Notes: generated from the letters alone by a model not told the origin. A stretch of DNA of 64,000 nt from Thermocatellispora tengchongensis (GCF_014202315.1 NZ_JACHGN010000004.1:372001-436000); one strand, 5' to 3'. Counted from the first letter of the stretch, positions 28,981-39,638 are shown. Numbers and translations are program-made.

Positions 28981-29094
28981 AGGTTGCGTCAGCAGCGTTG
29001 GCGGGCTGGGCCCGAAGGCGGCGGTGACCGCCATGGCCGGGATGATCTGCGGGAACGCGAACACCAGGTCGGTCAGGTGCGTGATCACCTCGGG
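28981..29094 (-). pseudogene. remnant of a dipeptide ABC transporter permease (DppC-like)
   Basis: The minus strand encodes ITHLTDLVFAFPQIIPAMAV-TAAFGPSPP, which closely resembles the conserved segment (R-x-T-D-x-x-L-A-F-P...A...G-P-S) of OppC/DppC permeases, including the helix after it. Both ends run directly into repeat sequence, and no other part of a permease is visible, so only about 35 codons survive. Confidence 0.55.
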
Positions 29095-29109
29095 GACAGG
29101 GCCTCATCC

Positions 29110-29300
29110 GGCCCGCAGGTATCGCCCAGTCCAGGGGGCGGCCCCATCCGAGGGGTACAGGTAGCGCCCGGTCTTGGGCCCGGGCGCACTCGCACGCGCA
29201 GGTATTGCCTGGCTCCAGGGAGCCGGGCCTGTTCGCGCGTGCAGGTGGCGCCCCGCGCCGGGGTACCGCCGCACCGGGGCGCACCGGTAGCGCCCGGCAC
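29110..29300 (-). repeat. repeat array B2, five ~42-bp units
   Basis: The core GGTA/G recurs at 29118, 29160, 29201, 29244 and 29286 (spacings 42, 41, 43, 42). Units contain an internal inverted repeat, e.g. GGCTCC-AGG-GAGCC at 29211-29224. The array ends about 50 bp before the VanW stop codon. Confidence 0.75.
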
Positions 29301-29353
29301 GGCCGGGGCCGGGGGCGGCGGGTGGTCTTGGGGGGGCTTGCTGGGCGCGCCTC

Positions 29354-32017
29354 TTAGCGGCGGGTGGTGCCGGATTGGTTGGTGCAGGTCAGGTTGGTTT
29401 CGGGGCGGTAGACGGTGCGGATGGTGGGGTCGCGTTTGACCTCGGCGCCGTCCTTGTAGAAGACCCGGGTGACCTCGATGGTGAAGCCGCGCTGGCCGAC
29501 CATCGGGATGCAGTCGGGGCTGTCGTCGGTTTCGCTGGGGAAGTCGGTGAAGCTGTGCGGCTTGGAGGTTATCGCCTTGATCTCGTCGTACCGCTTGGTG
29601 CTCCAGAAGGTGACCGTGATCGACGTGTCGGTGTAGGAGGTTTTGATCAGCACGCCGTACTTGGAGTCGTTCTGCCACTGGAAGTCGGGCTGCGGGTACG
29701 ACACCGTGGACTCGCGCCCCGCAGGGTAGCGGGAGATGTAGAACTCGTGGGCGGTGTGCTTGACGTCCTTGAGCCCGCCGAAGAAGACCGCGTTGTACAT
29801 CGTGGTGACGAACTGCGAGATGCCGCCGCCCACCTCGTTCACCAGGCGGCCCGCGGTGATCTGGGGGGCCTCGACGAAGCCGCGGGCCTTGTCGCGCTGG
29901 CCGACGATCTCGTTGAGGGAGAACGTCTCGCCGGGCTTGACGAGGTAGCCGTCGAGGATGTCGGCGATGGTGTGGATGTTGGTCACGCGCGGCGCGCAGC
30001 ACGGATGGTGGGTGGTGAAGGAGCTGATCTGCTCCTTGATGCCCAGTGCGCGCACCTCGCTCTCGCTGATGCGCGGCTTGACGGTGGTGAGCGTGACCTC
30101 GATCGTACGCCGCCCGCCGTCCTGGATGGTCTCGGCGACCGCCGCGGCCAGCTTCTCGGCATCGACGCCCTGGCCGGCGCGCCCGGGGATCAGCTTGGGC
30201 TTGCCGTTCACGATGTCGTAGGTCGGCTCCACCGGGGCCTTGGCCGGATCGACGAGGTGCTTTTCGAGCTCGGCGAGCGCGCTCTTGGCGTCGAACTTGG
30301 GCACCAGCCTGCCCTGCTCGTCGGGGACGAAGCGCAGGTGGGCGGCGAGGGTCGTACGCGGGAGCTGCACCCGCTTGGTGCCGCTGGTCAGCGTGAACGG
30401 CGCGGCGACGGCGCGGCGGGCGGTGACCACGGCGTCCTCGAACGCCTCGGCGGTGAGCCGGGGCTTGAGCACCGAGACCGGCAGTTGCACCGGTTCGGTG
30501 GTGGTGAGATACGCCCGGCGGATCACCTCGGCGGCGGCGTCGCGCTCCACGGCGCGGCCGTCGCGCGGCGTGACCACCTCGGGGGTGAGCCCCTTGTAGT
30601 GGATCTCGCCCTCGCGTACGGAGCGGTCGATCTCGCCCGCCAGGGTCTCGACGGCGCCGACGAGCTTGGCGGGCTGGACGTCCACCTTGGGGGTGATCGG
30701 GGTCGTGCCGAACAGGCCGCGCCACACCTCGGCGGGGGTGGGCAGCCCGCTGGGCGCCTGCTCGATGGTGCCGACGACGTCGAGGCTGAGCCCGGCGTCC
30801 TCGGGCAGCACCTGGCGGCGCACGCCCATGGCCTGCACCAGGATGGGCTGCCGGGCGCGCGCGTCCAGCTTCTCGCGCAGCCGGTCGGCCGCCTGGGCGG
30901 CGGTGAGGCCGCCGATGTCCACGCCGTTGACGGTGGTGCCGGGGAGCAGCATGCCGGACATCACGATCGCGGGCACGACGTACGCGAGCACCAGGGCCAG
31001 CACGAGCAGGACGAGCGTGATGACGAGGCCGCGTCCACGGCGGCGGCGCACCGGCTCGGGGCCGAGGTCCAGCCGGCCCGCGCCCGGCTCGCCGTCGTCC
31101 TCGCCGGCCGGGCCCACCGGGGCGACGGGCGGGTTGCGGCGCTCGGCCCTGCCCTCAAGGCGCCACGTCTGGGCCGGCTGGGGCACGGGCGGGAGCGGGG
31201 CGGAGCGGGGGTTGGCGCCGGGCGGCGCGGGGGTGCTGCGGCCGAAGATGTCGGGGGAAACGCCGGGGGGCAGGCGACGTCCGCCCTTGGGGCCGCCCCG
31301 CTGCGGGGGCACGGCGGGACCGCTGCCGCGGTTGGGGTTGTTCAGGCCGAACGGGGCGCCGTTGAGCCGCGGCAGGTCGGACAGGTCGGGTAAGGAGTCG
31401 CCGTCGAAGGGGGAGCGGCCCGGGGCGTACGGCATGCCGTTCGCCTGGTCCGGGGACGCGGGCGAGGGCGAAGGGTCCGGCGGAGGGGGCGGCGCGGGGT
31501 AGCGCGAGCCGTTCGCGGGATAGCGCGAGCCGTTGCGCGGGGCGGACTCGGGCGGCGCGGGGTAGCGGGAGCCGTTGGCCGGGTAGCGGGCGCCGTTGCG
31601 GCCCCGAGGACCCGGTGCCGGGTCGTCGGGGTCGTGCGCCGTGTCGTCCAGCTCGTGCGCGCCGTCGCTCACGCCGTACGCCGTGTCGTGGTCGCGGTGG
31701 TCGCGGCGGCCACCGTGTGCCGCGCCATTTGTGGCGTTAGCGCCATATTTCGCCCCATTTACACCATTTATCGTCCTAGATGCGCTTTCAGTGCCGTATC
31801 GGGCCCCGTTCGGTCCGTACGTCGCGCCGTTCGCCTGGTACGGCACGCCGTTGGGGCCGTGCGCGGTGGGTTCAGGAGGGGCGGCAGGGGGCGCGGCGGA
31901 GGGGCCGGCCGGCCCTTCCGCGGTTCCGGCGGACCCGTCCACCTCGTGTGGCTTGGGCTGGGGAACCGCGGCGAACGGGTCCGTCGGTGGGTCTATCGAC
32001 GCTCCGGCGTTCCGCAC
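29354..32017 (-). CDS. VanW family protein with long disordered N-terminus (887 aa)
   Basis: Residues 1-330 are Pro/Gly/Asn-rich and disordered, with repeated N-G-x-x-Y motifs (NGATYGPNGARYG, NGSRYPANGSRYPAPP). One transmembrane helix (GLVITLVLLVLALVLAYVVP, ~333-352) follows a basic stretch, giving a type II topology with the rest outside. The extracellular part has peptidoglycan-binding-4-type repeats (TTVNGVDIGGLTAAQAADRL...) and a C-terminal VanW domain (GETFSLNEIVGQRDKARGFV, VGGGISQFVTTMYNAVFFGG). VanW occurs in some vancomycin clusters but its function is unknown; cell-wall contact is likely. The start is GTG at 32017. Confidence 0.85.
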   Translation of the reverse strand: MRNAGASIDPPTDPFAAVPQPKPHEVDGSAGTAEGPAGPSAAPPAAPPEPTAHGPNGVPYQANGATYGPNGARYGTESASRTINGVNGAKYGANATNGAAHGGRRDHRDHDTAYGVSDGAHELDDTAHDPDDPAPGPRGRNGARYPANGSRYPAPPESAPRNGSRYPANGSRYPAPPPPPDPSPSPASPDQANGMPYAPGRSPFDGDSLPDLSDLPRLNGAPFGLNNPNRGSGPAVPPQRGGPKGGRRLPPGVSPDIFGRSTPAPPGANPRSAPLPPVPQPAQTWRLEGRAERRNPPVAPVGPAGEDDGEPGAGRLDLGPEPVRRRRGRGLVITLVLLVLALVLAYVVPAIVMSGMLLPGTTVNGVDIGGLTAAQAADRLREKLDARARQPILVQAMGVRRQVLPEDAGLSLDVVGTIEQAPSGLPTPAEVWRGLFGTTPITPKVDVQPAKLVGAVETLAGEIDRSVREGEIHYKGLTPEVVTPRDGRAVERDAAAEVIRRAYLTTTEPVQLPVSVLKPRLTAEAFEDAVVTARRAVAAPFTLTSGTKRVQLPRTTLAAHLRFVPDEQGRLVPKFDAKSALAELEKHLVDPAKAPVEPTYDIVNGKPKLIPGRAGQGVDAEKLAAAVAETIQDGGRRTIEVTLTTVKPRISESEVRALGIKEQISSFTTHHPCCAPRVTNIHTIADILDGYLVKPGETFSLNEIVGQRDKARGFVEAPQITAGRLVNEVGGGISQFVTTMYNAVFFGGLKDVKHTAHEFYISRYPAGRESTVSYPQPDFQWQNDSKYGVLIKTSYTDTSITVTFWSTKRYDEIKAITSKPHSFTDFPSETDDSPDCIPMVGQRGFTIEVTRVFYKDGAEVKRDPTIRTVYRPETNLTCTNQSGTTRR

Positions 32018-32141
32018 GCCTCCGTCCTCTCGGTTCGTGGCCGCTCCTCAGAGAACCCTAAAGCACAGCCATCCGCATACGCCGCAGAAAGCTACCATTT
32101 CCCGACACGCTGCAGTCTGGCCGAGATGTCCCGCTACACCG

Positions 32142-32813
32142 CTATCCCGTCCACCGATACCGGTGTTCAGGACGCCCTGCCGTACCGTATCTCGGACGCA
32201 ACTCCGCACGGCCCGATACGCAGAGATATTCAAGATATCTGCGCGCGCTCACCCGCGACAGGCCCGTGAGGGCCGCGGTTTCCGCGGCCGACAGGTCGGT
32301 GCCGGTCTCGCGCAGGGTGTCGGCGACGAGGGTGCAGGTGGCGGCCGACAGCCCCTTGGGCAGGGGCGCGGTGCCGCCGCGCACCCCGCCGAAGAGCCGG
32401 TCCACCTCGTCCTGCCCGGCCTCCCCGCCGAGGGCGGCCAGCCGCCTGCGGGTGTCGGCGTACGCGCCGAGCCGCTCGGTCAGCGCGGCGGCGGTGAACG
32501 GCTTGATCAGGTAGTTGACGGCCCCGCCGCGCATGGCCGCCCGTACGGTGGCCACGTCGCGCGCCGCGGTGATGACCAGCACGTCCACCGGCTGGTCGGC
32601 CCGGCGCAGCGCCTGCAACACGTCGAGTCCTGACATGTCGGGCAGGTAGATGTCGAGCAGCACCAGGTCGGGCCGGTGCTCGGCCACCGCGGCGAGCGCC
32701 GACCTCCCGGTGTGCGCGGTGCCGGCCACCGTGAAGCCCGGCACCCGCGCGACGTACCCGCCGTGAATCCTGGCCACCATGAAGTCGTCGTCCACGACCA
32801 CCACGCGGATCAC
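32142..32813 (-). CDS. response regulator of the CitB/DcuR family
   Basis: The 223-residue protein starts at GTG 32813, overlapping the kinase stop (GTGA). The receiver domain has acidic DDD at 8-10, phosphoacceptor Asp54 (VLLDIYLPDMSG), Thr/Ser in VITAARD and Lys in NYLIKPFTAAAL. The C-terminal domain (ETGTDLSAAETAALTGLSRV, SARRYLEYL) is the helix-turn-helix of CitB/DcuR regulators. With the kinase upstream it should control uptake of di- or tricarboxylates, most obviously the divergent tctCBA genes. Confidence 0.92.
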   Translation of the reverse strand: MIRVVVVDDDFMVARIHGGYVARVPGFTVAGTAHTGRSALAAVAEHRPDLVLLDIYLPDMSGLDVLQALRRADQPVDVLVITAARDVATVRAAMRGGAVNYLIKPFTAAALTERLGAYADTRRRLAALGGEAGQDEVDRLFGGVRGGTAPLPKGLSAATCTLVADTLRETGTDLSAAETAALTGLSRVSARRYLEYLCVSGRAELRPRYGTAGRPEHRYRWTG

Positions 32814-34429
32814 TTGCTGACCTCCGAAGGAGCGGCCGGCGCCACGGGCAGCAGCGCGGTGAACACCGCGCCGCCCTCGCCTGCGCCCGGATTGTCCACA
32901 CGTACCCATCCGCCGCGCCGCCGGCACGCCTGCCGGGTGAGCGCCAGCCCCAGGCCGCGCCGCCCCGCCTGAGCGGCCTTGGTGGTGAACCCGTCGCGGA
33001 ACACCTCCTCGGCCAGCTCCGGCGTGATGCCGGGCCCGGAGTCGCGCACCCGTACGTGCAGGCCCTCGGCGTCGGTGCGCACCGTGACCTCGACCGTCCC
33101 GCCGCCGTCGAGCGCGTCCAGGGCGTCCAGGGCGTTGGCGACCAGGTTGCCGACGACGAGCACGGCGTCCTGCGGGTCGCCGAGCGCGCCCTCCTCCACC
33201 GCCGAGTCCTCGGTGAGGATCAGCGACGCGCCCCGCTCGGCGGCCTCGGCCGCCTTGGCCAGCAGCAGCGCGGCCAACGTCGGGTCGGCCACCCGCTCCC
33301 GGATGCCGGCGGCGTAGTCGCTGTACGCCTGGGTGGTCTGGGTGATGTAGCGGATGGCGGCCTCGTGCTCGTCGAGCTCCAGCAGGCCGACCACGGTGTG
33401 CATGCGGTTGGCGAACTCGTGCGCCTGCGCGCGCAGGGCCTCGGTCGCGCTGCTGGCGCTGTCCAGCTCGCGGGCCAGGCGCACCAGCTCGGTGCGGTCG
33501 CGCAAGGTGATCACCCAGCCGCGGTGCTGGCCGCGTACGGCGACGGGGGTGCGGTTGAGCACCAGCACCCGCCCGCCGCTGAGCACGATACGGTCCTCGC
33601 CGGGGTCGTCGCCGCCCAGCACGTCCCGGATGCGCTCGGACAGCGGTATCTCATCCAGGGAACGGCCCACCACATCGGCGGACAGGCCGAGCAGGTCGCG
33701 GGCGGCGTCGTTCACCAACGTGACGGTGTCGTCCAGATCCAGGGCGAGCACCCCCTCCTTGACGCCGTGCAGCACCCCCTCGCGCTGCTCCAGCAGCGCG
33801 GCGATCTCCCGGGGCTCCAGCCCGAACGTCTGGCGGCGTACCCGCCGCGTGATCAGCGCCGCCGCGCCCGAGCCCGAGACCAGCACCGCCAGCACGGTCC
33901 ACAGCAGCGGCGGCAGCGCCGCGCCGAGCTGCTCGGAGACGGTCTGCTCCAGCACCCCCACCGAGGTGAGCCCGATGACCCGCCCGGCCTCGTCGAAGAT
34001 GGGCGCCTTGCCGCGTACGGAACGGCCGAGCGTGCCGGTCTGCACGCCGGTCCACTTCCTGCCGCTGCTGAGCACCTCCGAGCCGTCGGTGGACAACCGC
34101 CGCCCGATGAGGGCGGTGTTGGGGTGGGCGTACCGGATCTGGTCGCGGTTGGCGATCACGACGTAGTCGGCCCCGGTGGCCCGCTGCACGCCCATCGCGA
34201 TCGGCTGGAGCGTCAGCTCGGGCCGCGGCGAGCGGAACGCCGCCCGCACCTCGGGCAGCCCCGCCACGGACTCGGCGATGGCCAGCGCGCGCTCCTGGTA
34301 CTGCTCGGCCAGTTGCTCCCTGGTGTGCTGCGCCCACACCCCGGCCGTGCCCCCGACCGCGAGGAACACGATCACCATCTGGAGCACGAAGAGCTGCGTG
34401 CCGAGGGAGGCGTTGGTCACACGTCGCAC
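32810..34429 (-). CDS. sensor histidine kinase of the CitA/DcuS family
   Basis: The 539-residue kinase starts at GTG 34429, 4 nt after GGAGG (GTG 34420 is also possible). Two transmembrane helices ([20 protein letters not shown] and [19 protein letters not shown]) bracket an extracellular PAS-like sensor (about 35-165; [36 protein letters not shown]) of the citrate/C4-dicarboxylate type. A cytoplasmic PAS ([20 protein letters not shown]), the H-box [17 protein letters not shown] and HATPase motifs ([27 protein letters not shown]) follow. It pairs with the overlapping regulator gene and probably senses the substrate of TctABC. Confidence 0.92.
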   Translation of the reverse strand: MRRVTNASLGTQLFVLQMVIVFLAVGGTAGVWAQHTREQLAEQYQERALAIAESVAGLPEVRAAFRSPRPELTLQPIAMGVQRATGADYVVIANRDQIRYAHPNTALIGRRLSTDGSEVLSSGRKWTGVQTGTLGRSVRGKAPIFDEAGRVIGLTSVGVLEQTVSEQLGAALPPLLWTVLAVLVSGSGAAALITRRVRRQTFGLEPREIAALLEQREGVLHGVKEGVLALDLDDTVTLVNDAARDLLGLSADVVGRSLDEIPLSERIRDVLGGDDPGEDRIVLSGGRVLVLNRTPVAVRGQHRGWVITLRDRTELVRLARELDSASSATEALRAQAHEFANRMHTVVGLLELDEHEAAIRYITQTTQAYSDYAAGIRERVADPTLAALLLAKAAEAAERGASLILTEDSAVEEGALGDPQDAVLVVGNLVANALDALDALDGGGTVEVTVRTDAEGLHVRVRDSGPGITPELAEEVFRDGFTTKAAQAGRRGLGLALTRQACRRRGGWVRVDNPGAGEGGAVFTALLPVAPAAPSEVSK

Positions 34430-34632
34430 GACCCCTCCAGCCCGGATGACCTGGACAACCTGGACGACCTGCGCTGACAGGCGGGGCCAATGTAGGCCGC
34501 CCCAGGTAACAACCCGGTCGCGGCCGTTGTGACCAATACCACCAATACGACGGCAAGCACGCAAAGCATCGACAGGGCCGGGTGGCGCGCCGAGCATCCT
34601 CACAAGTTCGCCCACTCGCTGTTGGAGTTCCC

Positions 34633-35616
34633 ATGCGCACACGCCCCGGCCGGCTCGCGGCCCTGGTCATGGCCGCGGCCGCCGCCGTACTCACCACCGC
34701 CTGCGGCGCCGGCACCGACGCGGGCTCCGGCTCGACGGCCCTGCGGATCATGGCGCCCGCCGCGCCCGGCGGCGGCTGGGACCAGACCTCCCGCACCGCC
34801 GAGCAGGCCATCAAGGCGGCCGACCCCGCGCGCAAGGTGGAGGTGTTCAACGTGCCCGGCGCGGGCGGCACGATCGGGCTGGCCCAGCTCGCCGGGGAGA
34901 AGGGCAACGGCAACCTGCTGATGACGATGGGCCTGGTCATGGTGGGCGCCATCGAGCAGAACAAGTCGCAGGTCACGCTGGCGCAGACCACGCCGATCGC
35001 CAAGCTGACCGAGGACTACGAGATCGTCGTGGTGCCGGCGCAGTCGCCGTACAAGTCGGTGGCCGATCTGGTGGCCGCGTGGAAGGCCGACCCGGCCAAG
35101 ATCGCCATCGCGGGCGGCTCGGCGGGCGGCACCGACCACATCGCGGCCGGGCTGATGGCCAAGGCCGCCGGCATCGACCCCAAGCGGATCAACTACATCG
35201 CGCACTCCGGCGGCGGCGAGGCGCTGAACGCGCTGCTCGGCAACAAGGTCGCGATGGGCATCAGCGGCATCAGCGAGATGTCGGAGCACGTGAAGTCGGG
35301 CAAGGTGCGCGCGATCGGCGTCACCGCCCCCGAGCGCGTGGACGCCGTGGACGCGCCGACCCTCAGGGAAGGCGGCCTGGACGTCGTCGTCGCCAACTGG
35401 CGCGGGTTCGTCGCCCCCGAGGGCATCAGCGAGGCCGACCGCAAGGCGCTGACCGACCTGGTCACCAAGATGCACGCCTCCCGGCCCTGGCAGGACGCGA
35501 TCAAGAAGAACGGCTGGGTGGACTCCTTCCAGACCGGCCCGGCCTTCGCCGACTACCTGGCCGCCGAACAGGCCCGGGTGAAGGCCATCATCGCCGAGAT
35601 GGGCCTGGTCTCCTGA
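34633..35616 (+). CDS. tctC: tripartite tricarboxylate transporter substrate-binding lipoprotein
   Basis: The 327-residue protein starts 7 nt after GGAG. A signal peptide with a lipobox-like end ([16 protein letters not shown]) indicates a lipoprotein. The body is a TctC/Bug family binding protein: [80 protein letters not shown]. These bind carboxylates such as citrate at the outer face and deliver them to TctAB. It leads a coupled operon: its TGA overlaps the tctB ATG by one base. It is divergent from the CitA/DcuS-type kinase. Confidence 0.93.
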   Translation: MRTRPGRLAALVMAAAAAVLTTACGAGTDAGSGSTALRIMAPAAPGGGWDQTSRTAEQAIKAADPARKVEVFNVPGAGGTIGLAQLAGEKGNGNLLMTMGLVMVGAIEQNKSQVTLAQTTPIAKLTEDYEIVVVPAQSPYKSVADLVAAWKADPAKIAIAGGSAGGTDHIAAGLMAKAAGIDPKRINYIAHSGGGEALNALLGNKVAMGISGISEMSEHVKSGKVRAIGVTAPERVDAVDAPTLREGGLDVVVANWRGFVAPEGISEADRKALTDLVTKMHASRPWQDAIKKNGWVDSFQTGPAFADYLAAEQARVKAIIAEMGLVS

Positions 35617-36137
35617 TGTCCTCTCCGGAGAAGGCCACCCCGCGCCCGGCCGGCCGGACCCGGCCCGGCGCGGAGCTGGTGCTCGCCCTGATCGTGCTCG
35701 CGCTGGGCGGCTTCGTCATCGCCGGTACGTCCGGCGTCACCGCCGCCGCCTCCACCCTCGGCCTCGGCCCGCGCTTCTTCCCGATCCTGGTCGGCTCGGC
35801 GCTGATCCTGATCGGCGTCGCGTACGTGGTGGACGTGCTGCGCGGCGGCCACGGCGACCCGGAGCAGAGCGAGGACATCGACGCCGCGGTGCCCGCCGAC
35901 CTGCGCAGCGTCGCGCTGGTGAGCGGGATCTTCCTGGCGTTCGCCGTGACCCTGGACTTCCTGGGCTGGATCGTCGGCGCGTCGCTGCTGTTCTTCGGCC
36001 TGGCCGTGACGCTCGGCGCCACCCACCGGCTGCGGGCCGCGCTGATCGCGGTGGCGCTCGCCGCCGGAACGTACCTCGCCTTCGTCAAGGGCCTGGGCGT
36101 CACCCTCCCCGCCGGCCTCCTCACCGGAGTGCTCTGA
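35616..36137 (+). CDS. tctB: tripartite tricarboxylate transporter small membrane subunit
   Basis: The 173-residue protein has four hydrophobic helices ([79 protein letters not shown]), the standard TctB layout, with the LGPRFFP motif. It lies between tctC (1-bp overlap) and tctA (4-bp gap). It is the small integral subunit of the secondary transporter. Confidence 0.9.
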   Translation: MSSPEKATPRPAGRTRPGAELVLALIVLALGGFVIAGTSGVTAAASTLGLGPRFFPILVGSALILIGVAYVVDVLRGGHGDPEQSEDIDAAVPADLRSVALVSGIFLAFAVTLDFLGWIVGASLLFFGLAVTLGATHRLRAALIAVALAAGTYLAFVKGLGVTLPAGLLTGVL

Positions 36138-36141
36138 AGCG

Positions 36142-37644
<1,503 letters not shown>

Positions 37645-37651
37645 GCCTCCC

Positions 37652-37681
37652 TTTCGCGACCGCGAGATGTAGCCGTACGCT
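37652..37681 (+). promoter_or_regulatory. predicted promoter of peptide module 1
   Basis: TTTCGC and TACGCT are 18 bp apart, with the -10 box 36 bp before the precursor ATG. The segment from CGTACG through ACGGTAAG to CGGCCT is shared with the promoter of module 2 at 39593-39620, which supports it. Confidence 0.5.
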
Positions 37682-37716
37682 TACGGTAAGCAAACGGCCT
37701 AGGCGAGGGAGGTCAC

Positions 37717-37851
37717 ATGAGCATCAGGCACGGCAAGCACGAGGGCGACCCGAAGCCGATGCCCAAGCCTTACACACCGCCCAAGCCCGACCCGGCCGGC
37801 AACGACACCGCCCAGACGAGCGACGGCAAGCACAGCGGCGGCAAGAAGTAA
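37717..37851 (+). CDS. putative imiditide-type RiPP precursor 1 (44 aa)
   Basis: The peptide begins MSIRHGKHEGDPKPMPKPYT and ends DTAQTSDGKHSGGKK. It is very hydrophilic, rich in Lys, Asp, Pro and Gly, has no Cys or signal peptide, and contains one Asp-Gly (residues 36-37), the dipeptide most prone to aspartimide formation. GGGAGG lies 5 nt upstream. The stop is 1 nt from the start of a PIMT-like methyltransferase. A second peptide/methyltransferase pair follows at 39.6 kb. In imiditides a PIMT homologue methylates an Asp of a charged precursor to give a stable aspartimide. The assignment is by context. Confidence 0.7.
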   Translation: MSIRHGKHEGDPKPMPKPYTPPKPDPAGNDTAQTSDGKHSGGKK

Positions 37852-37852
37852 C

Positions 37853-39013
37853 GTGATCGTCCCCGACGTCACACGGCGGATCGACGACATGATCGCCGCC
37901 ATCTCCACCGTGCATCCGCACAGCGCACGCACGCGGGCCGCGCTGCACGCCGTACCGCGCCACCTGTTCGTCCCACCGGTCGGGCTGGCGTGCGCCCCCG
38001 ACGACACCGAGCGCGTCATCAACCGGGGCCTCGACCCCGACGACTGGCTCCAGGCCGTCTACAGCGACACCACCATCACCACGCAGCTCGACGACGGTGC
38101 GACACCGATCGGCGCGGGAGAGGGCAGCGCCACGTCATCCGCGTCCGCGCCCAGCACCGTCGCCGCCCTGCTCGACTGGCTGGCCCCCGAACCAGGGCAT
38201 CGGGTGCTGGACATCGGCACCGGCACCGGGTTCACGGCCGCCCTGCTGACCCATCTCACCGGCGACGCGGGCGAGGTCACCTCCGTCGAGATCGATCCGG
38301 CGGTGGCCGAGCGGGCGGCCAAGAACCTGGCCACCGCCGGGCACGAACCGCACCTGGTCGTGGGTGACGGGGCACTCGGCTGCCCGGAACGGGCGCCGTT
38401 CGACCGGGTGCACGTGACCTGCGGCGTCCGCCGCGTGCCGTACGCGTGGGTGGAGCAGACCCGGCCCGGCGGGGTGATCGTGGCGCCGTACTGCCCGAAC
38501 TTCGGGCTGAACCACGCCCTGAGGCTCGTCGTCACCTCGGACGGCACGGCGTACGGCAGGTTCCCGGGGTTCGCCTCGTACATGATGATGCGCTCCCAGC
38601 GCGCCGCTCCCTGGCACTCCGACAACGGGAACGGACACCGGTCCACGACCCGCGTCGATCCCCGCACCATCCGGTTCGCGCCCGCCGGGGCCGACCTCGC
38701 CATCGCGGCCGTCACCGGCCTGCGCGCGGTCACCGCCCAGGACGGCGACCAGTACCGGATGTGGGTGATCGACCAGGAGATGCCGAGCCAGTGGGCCGCG
38801 GTCACCTACCGGCCCGGCGAGGAGGAGTACGAGGTCTACCAGCTCGGCGACCGGCCGGTGTGGGAGGAGACCGTGGACGCCTACTTCCGCTGGGTGGCCT
38901 GGGGCGAGCCGGGCCGCGACCGATTCGGCATGACGGTCCGGCCCGACGGCCAGGAGATCTGGCTGGACACGCCGGACCAGGTAATCGGCTCCGAGCCCTA
39001 CTCAGGGCCCTGA
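37853..39013 (+). CDS. PIMT-like O-methyltransferase of peptide module 1
   Basis: The 386-residue protein starts at GTG 37853. The first ~220 residues match protein-L-isoaspartate O-methyltransferase: RTRAALHAVPRHLFVP, the SAM motif HRVLDIGTGTGFTAALLTHL, VTSVEIDPAVAERAAKNL, then LVVGDGALGCPERAPFDRVH and VEQTRPGGVIVAPY. Unlike housekeeping PIMT it carries a ~160-residue C-terminal domain ending RWVAWGEPGRDRFGMTVRPD. Such extended PIMT homologues are the class-defining enzymes of imiditides and of some lanthipeptide and graspetide clusters; no LanM or ATP-grasp gene is nearby. It probably methylates an Asp of the peptide encoded 1 nt upstream. The 3' end overlaps the opposing VOC gene by 16 bp. 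Confidence 0.88.
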   Translation: MIVPDVTRRIDDMIAAISTVHPHSARTRAALHAVPRHLFVPPVGLACAPDDTERVINRGLDPDDWLQAVYSDTTITTQLDDGATPIGAGEGSATSSASAPSTVAALLDWLAPEPGHRVLDIGTGTGFTAALLTHLTGDAGEVTSVEIDPAVAERAAKNLATAGHEPHLVVGDGALGCPERAPFDRVHVTCGVRRVPYAWVEQTRPGGVIVAPYCPNFGLNHALRLVVTSDGTAYGRFPGFASYMMMRSQRAAPWHSDNGNGHRSTTRVDPRTIRFAPAGADLAIAAVTGLRAVTAQDGDQYRMWVIDQEMPSQWAAVTYRPGEEEYEVYQLGDRPVWEETVDAYFRWVAWGEPGRDRFGMTVRPDGQEIWLDTPDQVIGSEPYSGP

Positions 39014-39387
39014 AGCGCGAACCGATTGCCCTCGGAGTCGAGGAACATGCACCACCAGCCCCACGGCTGCCGTACCGGCGGGGCCGGGAACTCCACCCCC
39101 TTGGCGGACAGCTCCTCGTAGGTCTTCTCCACATCGTCGGCGTAGAGGAAGAAGTTCGCGGTGGGCAGGTCCTCACGCGTGGGGAAGCGGAACGCGTCCT
39201 CGGGGTCCGCGCTCAACACCAGCGCGACCCCGCCGTCCGGGGAGGTCACCTCCACCCACCGGTTGCCCTGGTCGTCGTACGGCGCGTCGGTGGTGAGCGA
39301 GAACCCGGCGACCTCGGTCCAGAACCGCTTCGCCCGCTCCTGGTCCCGGACCCCGACGATGACCTTCTTCACACCCTGGATGCCCAT
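38998..39387 (-). CDS. VOC family (glyoxalase-like) protein
   Basis: The 129-residue protein starts at ATG 39387, about 7 nt after GGGGAGG. It has the two beta-alpha-beta-beta-beta modules of vicinal-oxygen-chelate proteins (VIVGVRDQERAKRFWTEVAG; NFFLYADDVEKTYEELSAKG; WWCMFLDSEGNRFAL). The metal-ligand pattern is incomplete for a true glyoxalase I, so the reaction is unknown. It sits on the opposite strand between the two peptide modules. A broken copy of its central part lies at 43299-43374. Confidence 0.88.
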   Translation of the reverse strand: MGIQGVKKVIVGVRDQERAKRFWTEVAGFSLTTDAPYDDQGNRWVEVTSPDGGVALVLSADPEDAFRFPTREDLPTANFFLYADDVEKTYEELSAKGVEFPAPPVRQPWGWWCMFLDSEGNRFALQGPE

Positions 39388-39571
39388 GAGGCACCTCCCC
39401 TGTCTCCGGTCCTCTTCCCGGGCGCTCCCGCCGATCACTCGCCTACGGCGAGGACCGGAACTCCGCTGCCGCCGCCCGCTCCCACTGCGCCACGAAACCG
39501 CCCGGAGCACCCTACCCACCACCGGGGGCTCCCGACCACGCCGCTCCCTAGGCCGCGAAAACGATAACCGC

Positions 39572-39600
39572 TTGCCCACGCCTCAGCGTGATCGTACGAT
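39572..39600 (+). promoter_or_regulatory. predicted promoter of peptide module 2
   Basis: TTGCCC (39572-39577) and TACGAT (39595-39600) are exactly 17 bp apart, a good vegetative promoter, 38 bp before the precursor ATG. CGTACG-x-T-x-ACGGTAAG, then CGGCCT, is shared with module 1. Confidence 0.6.
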
Positions 39601-39638
39601 CACGGTAAGGGTTCGGCCTGGACACAGGAGATCGCGAC

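Larger units (their letters stand above)
28421..29353. other. 933-bp repeat-rich gene graveyard
   Basis: Between the sugar dehydrogenase and VanW-type genes there is no intact gene: only arrays B1 and B2, the duplicated VanW tail, the DppC remnant and more degenerate units (28800-28980). Confidence 0.7.

Noticed and set aside
26695-29300. CRISPR array
   Set aside because: The ~42-bp units are degenerate throughout, with no constant repeat separated by unique spacers, and no cas genes are present.
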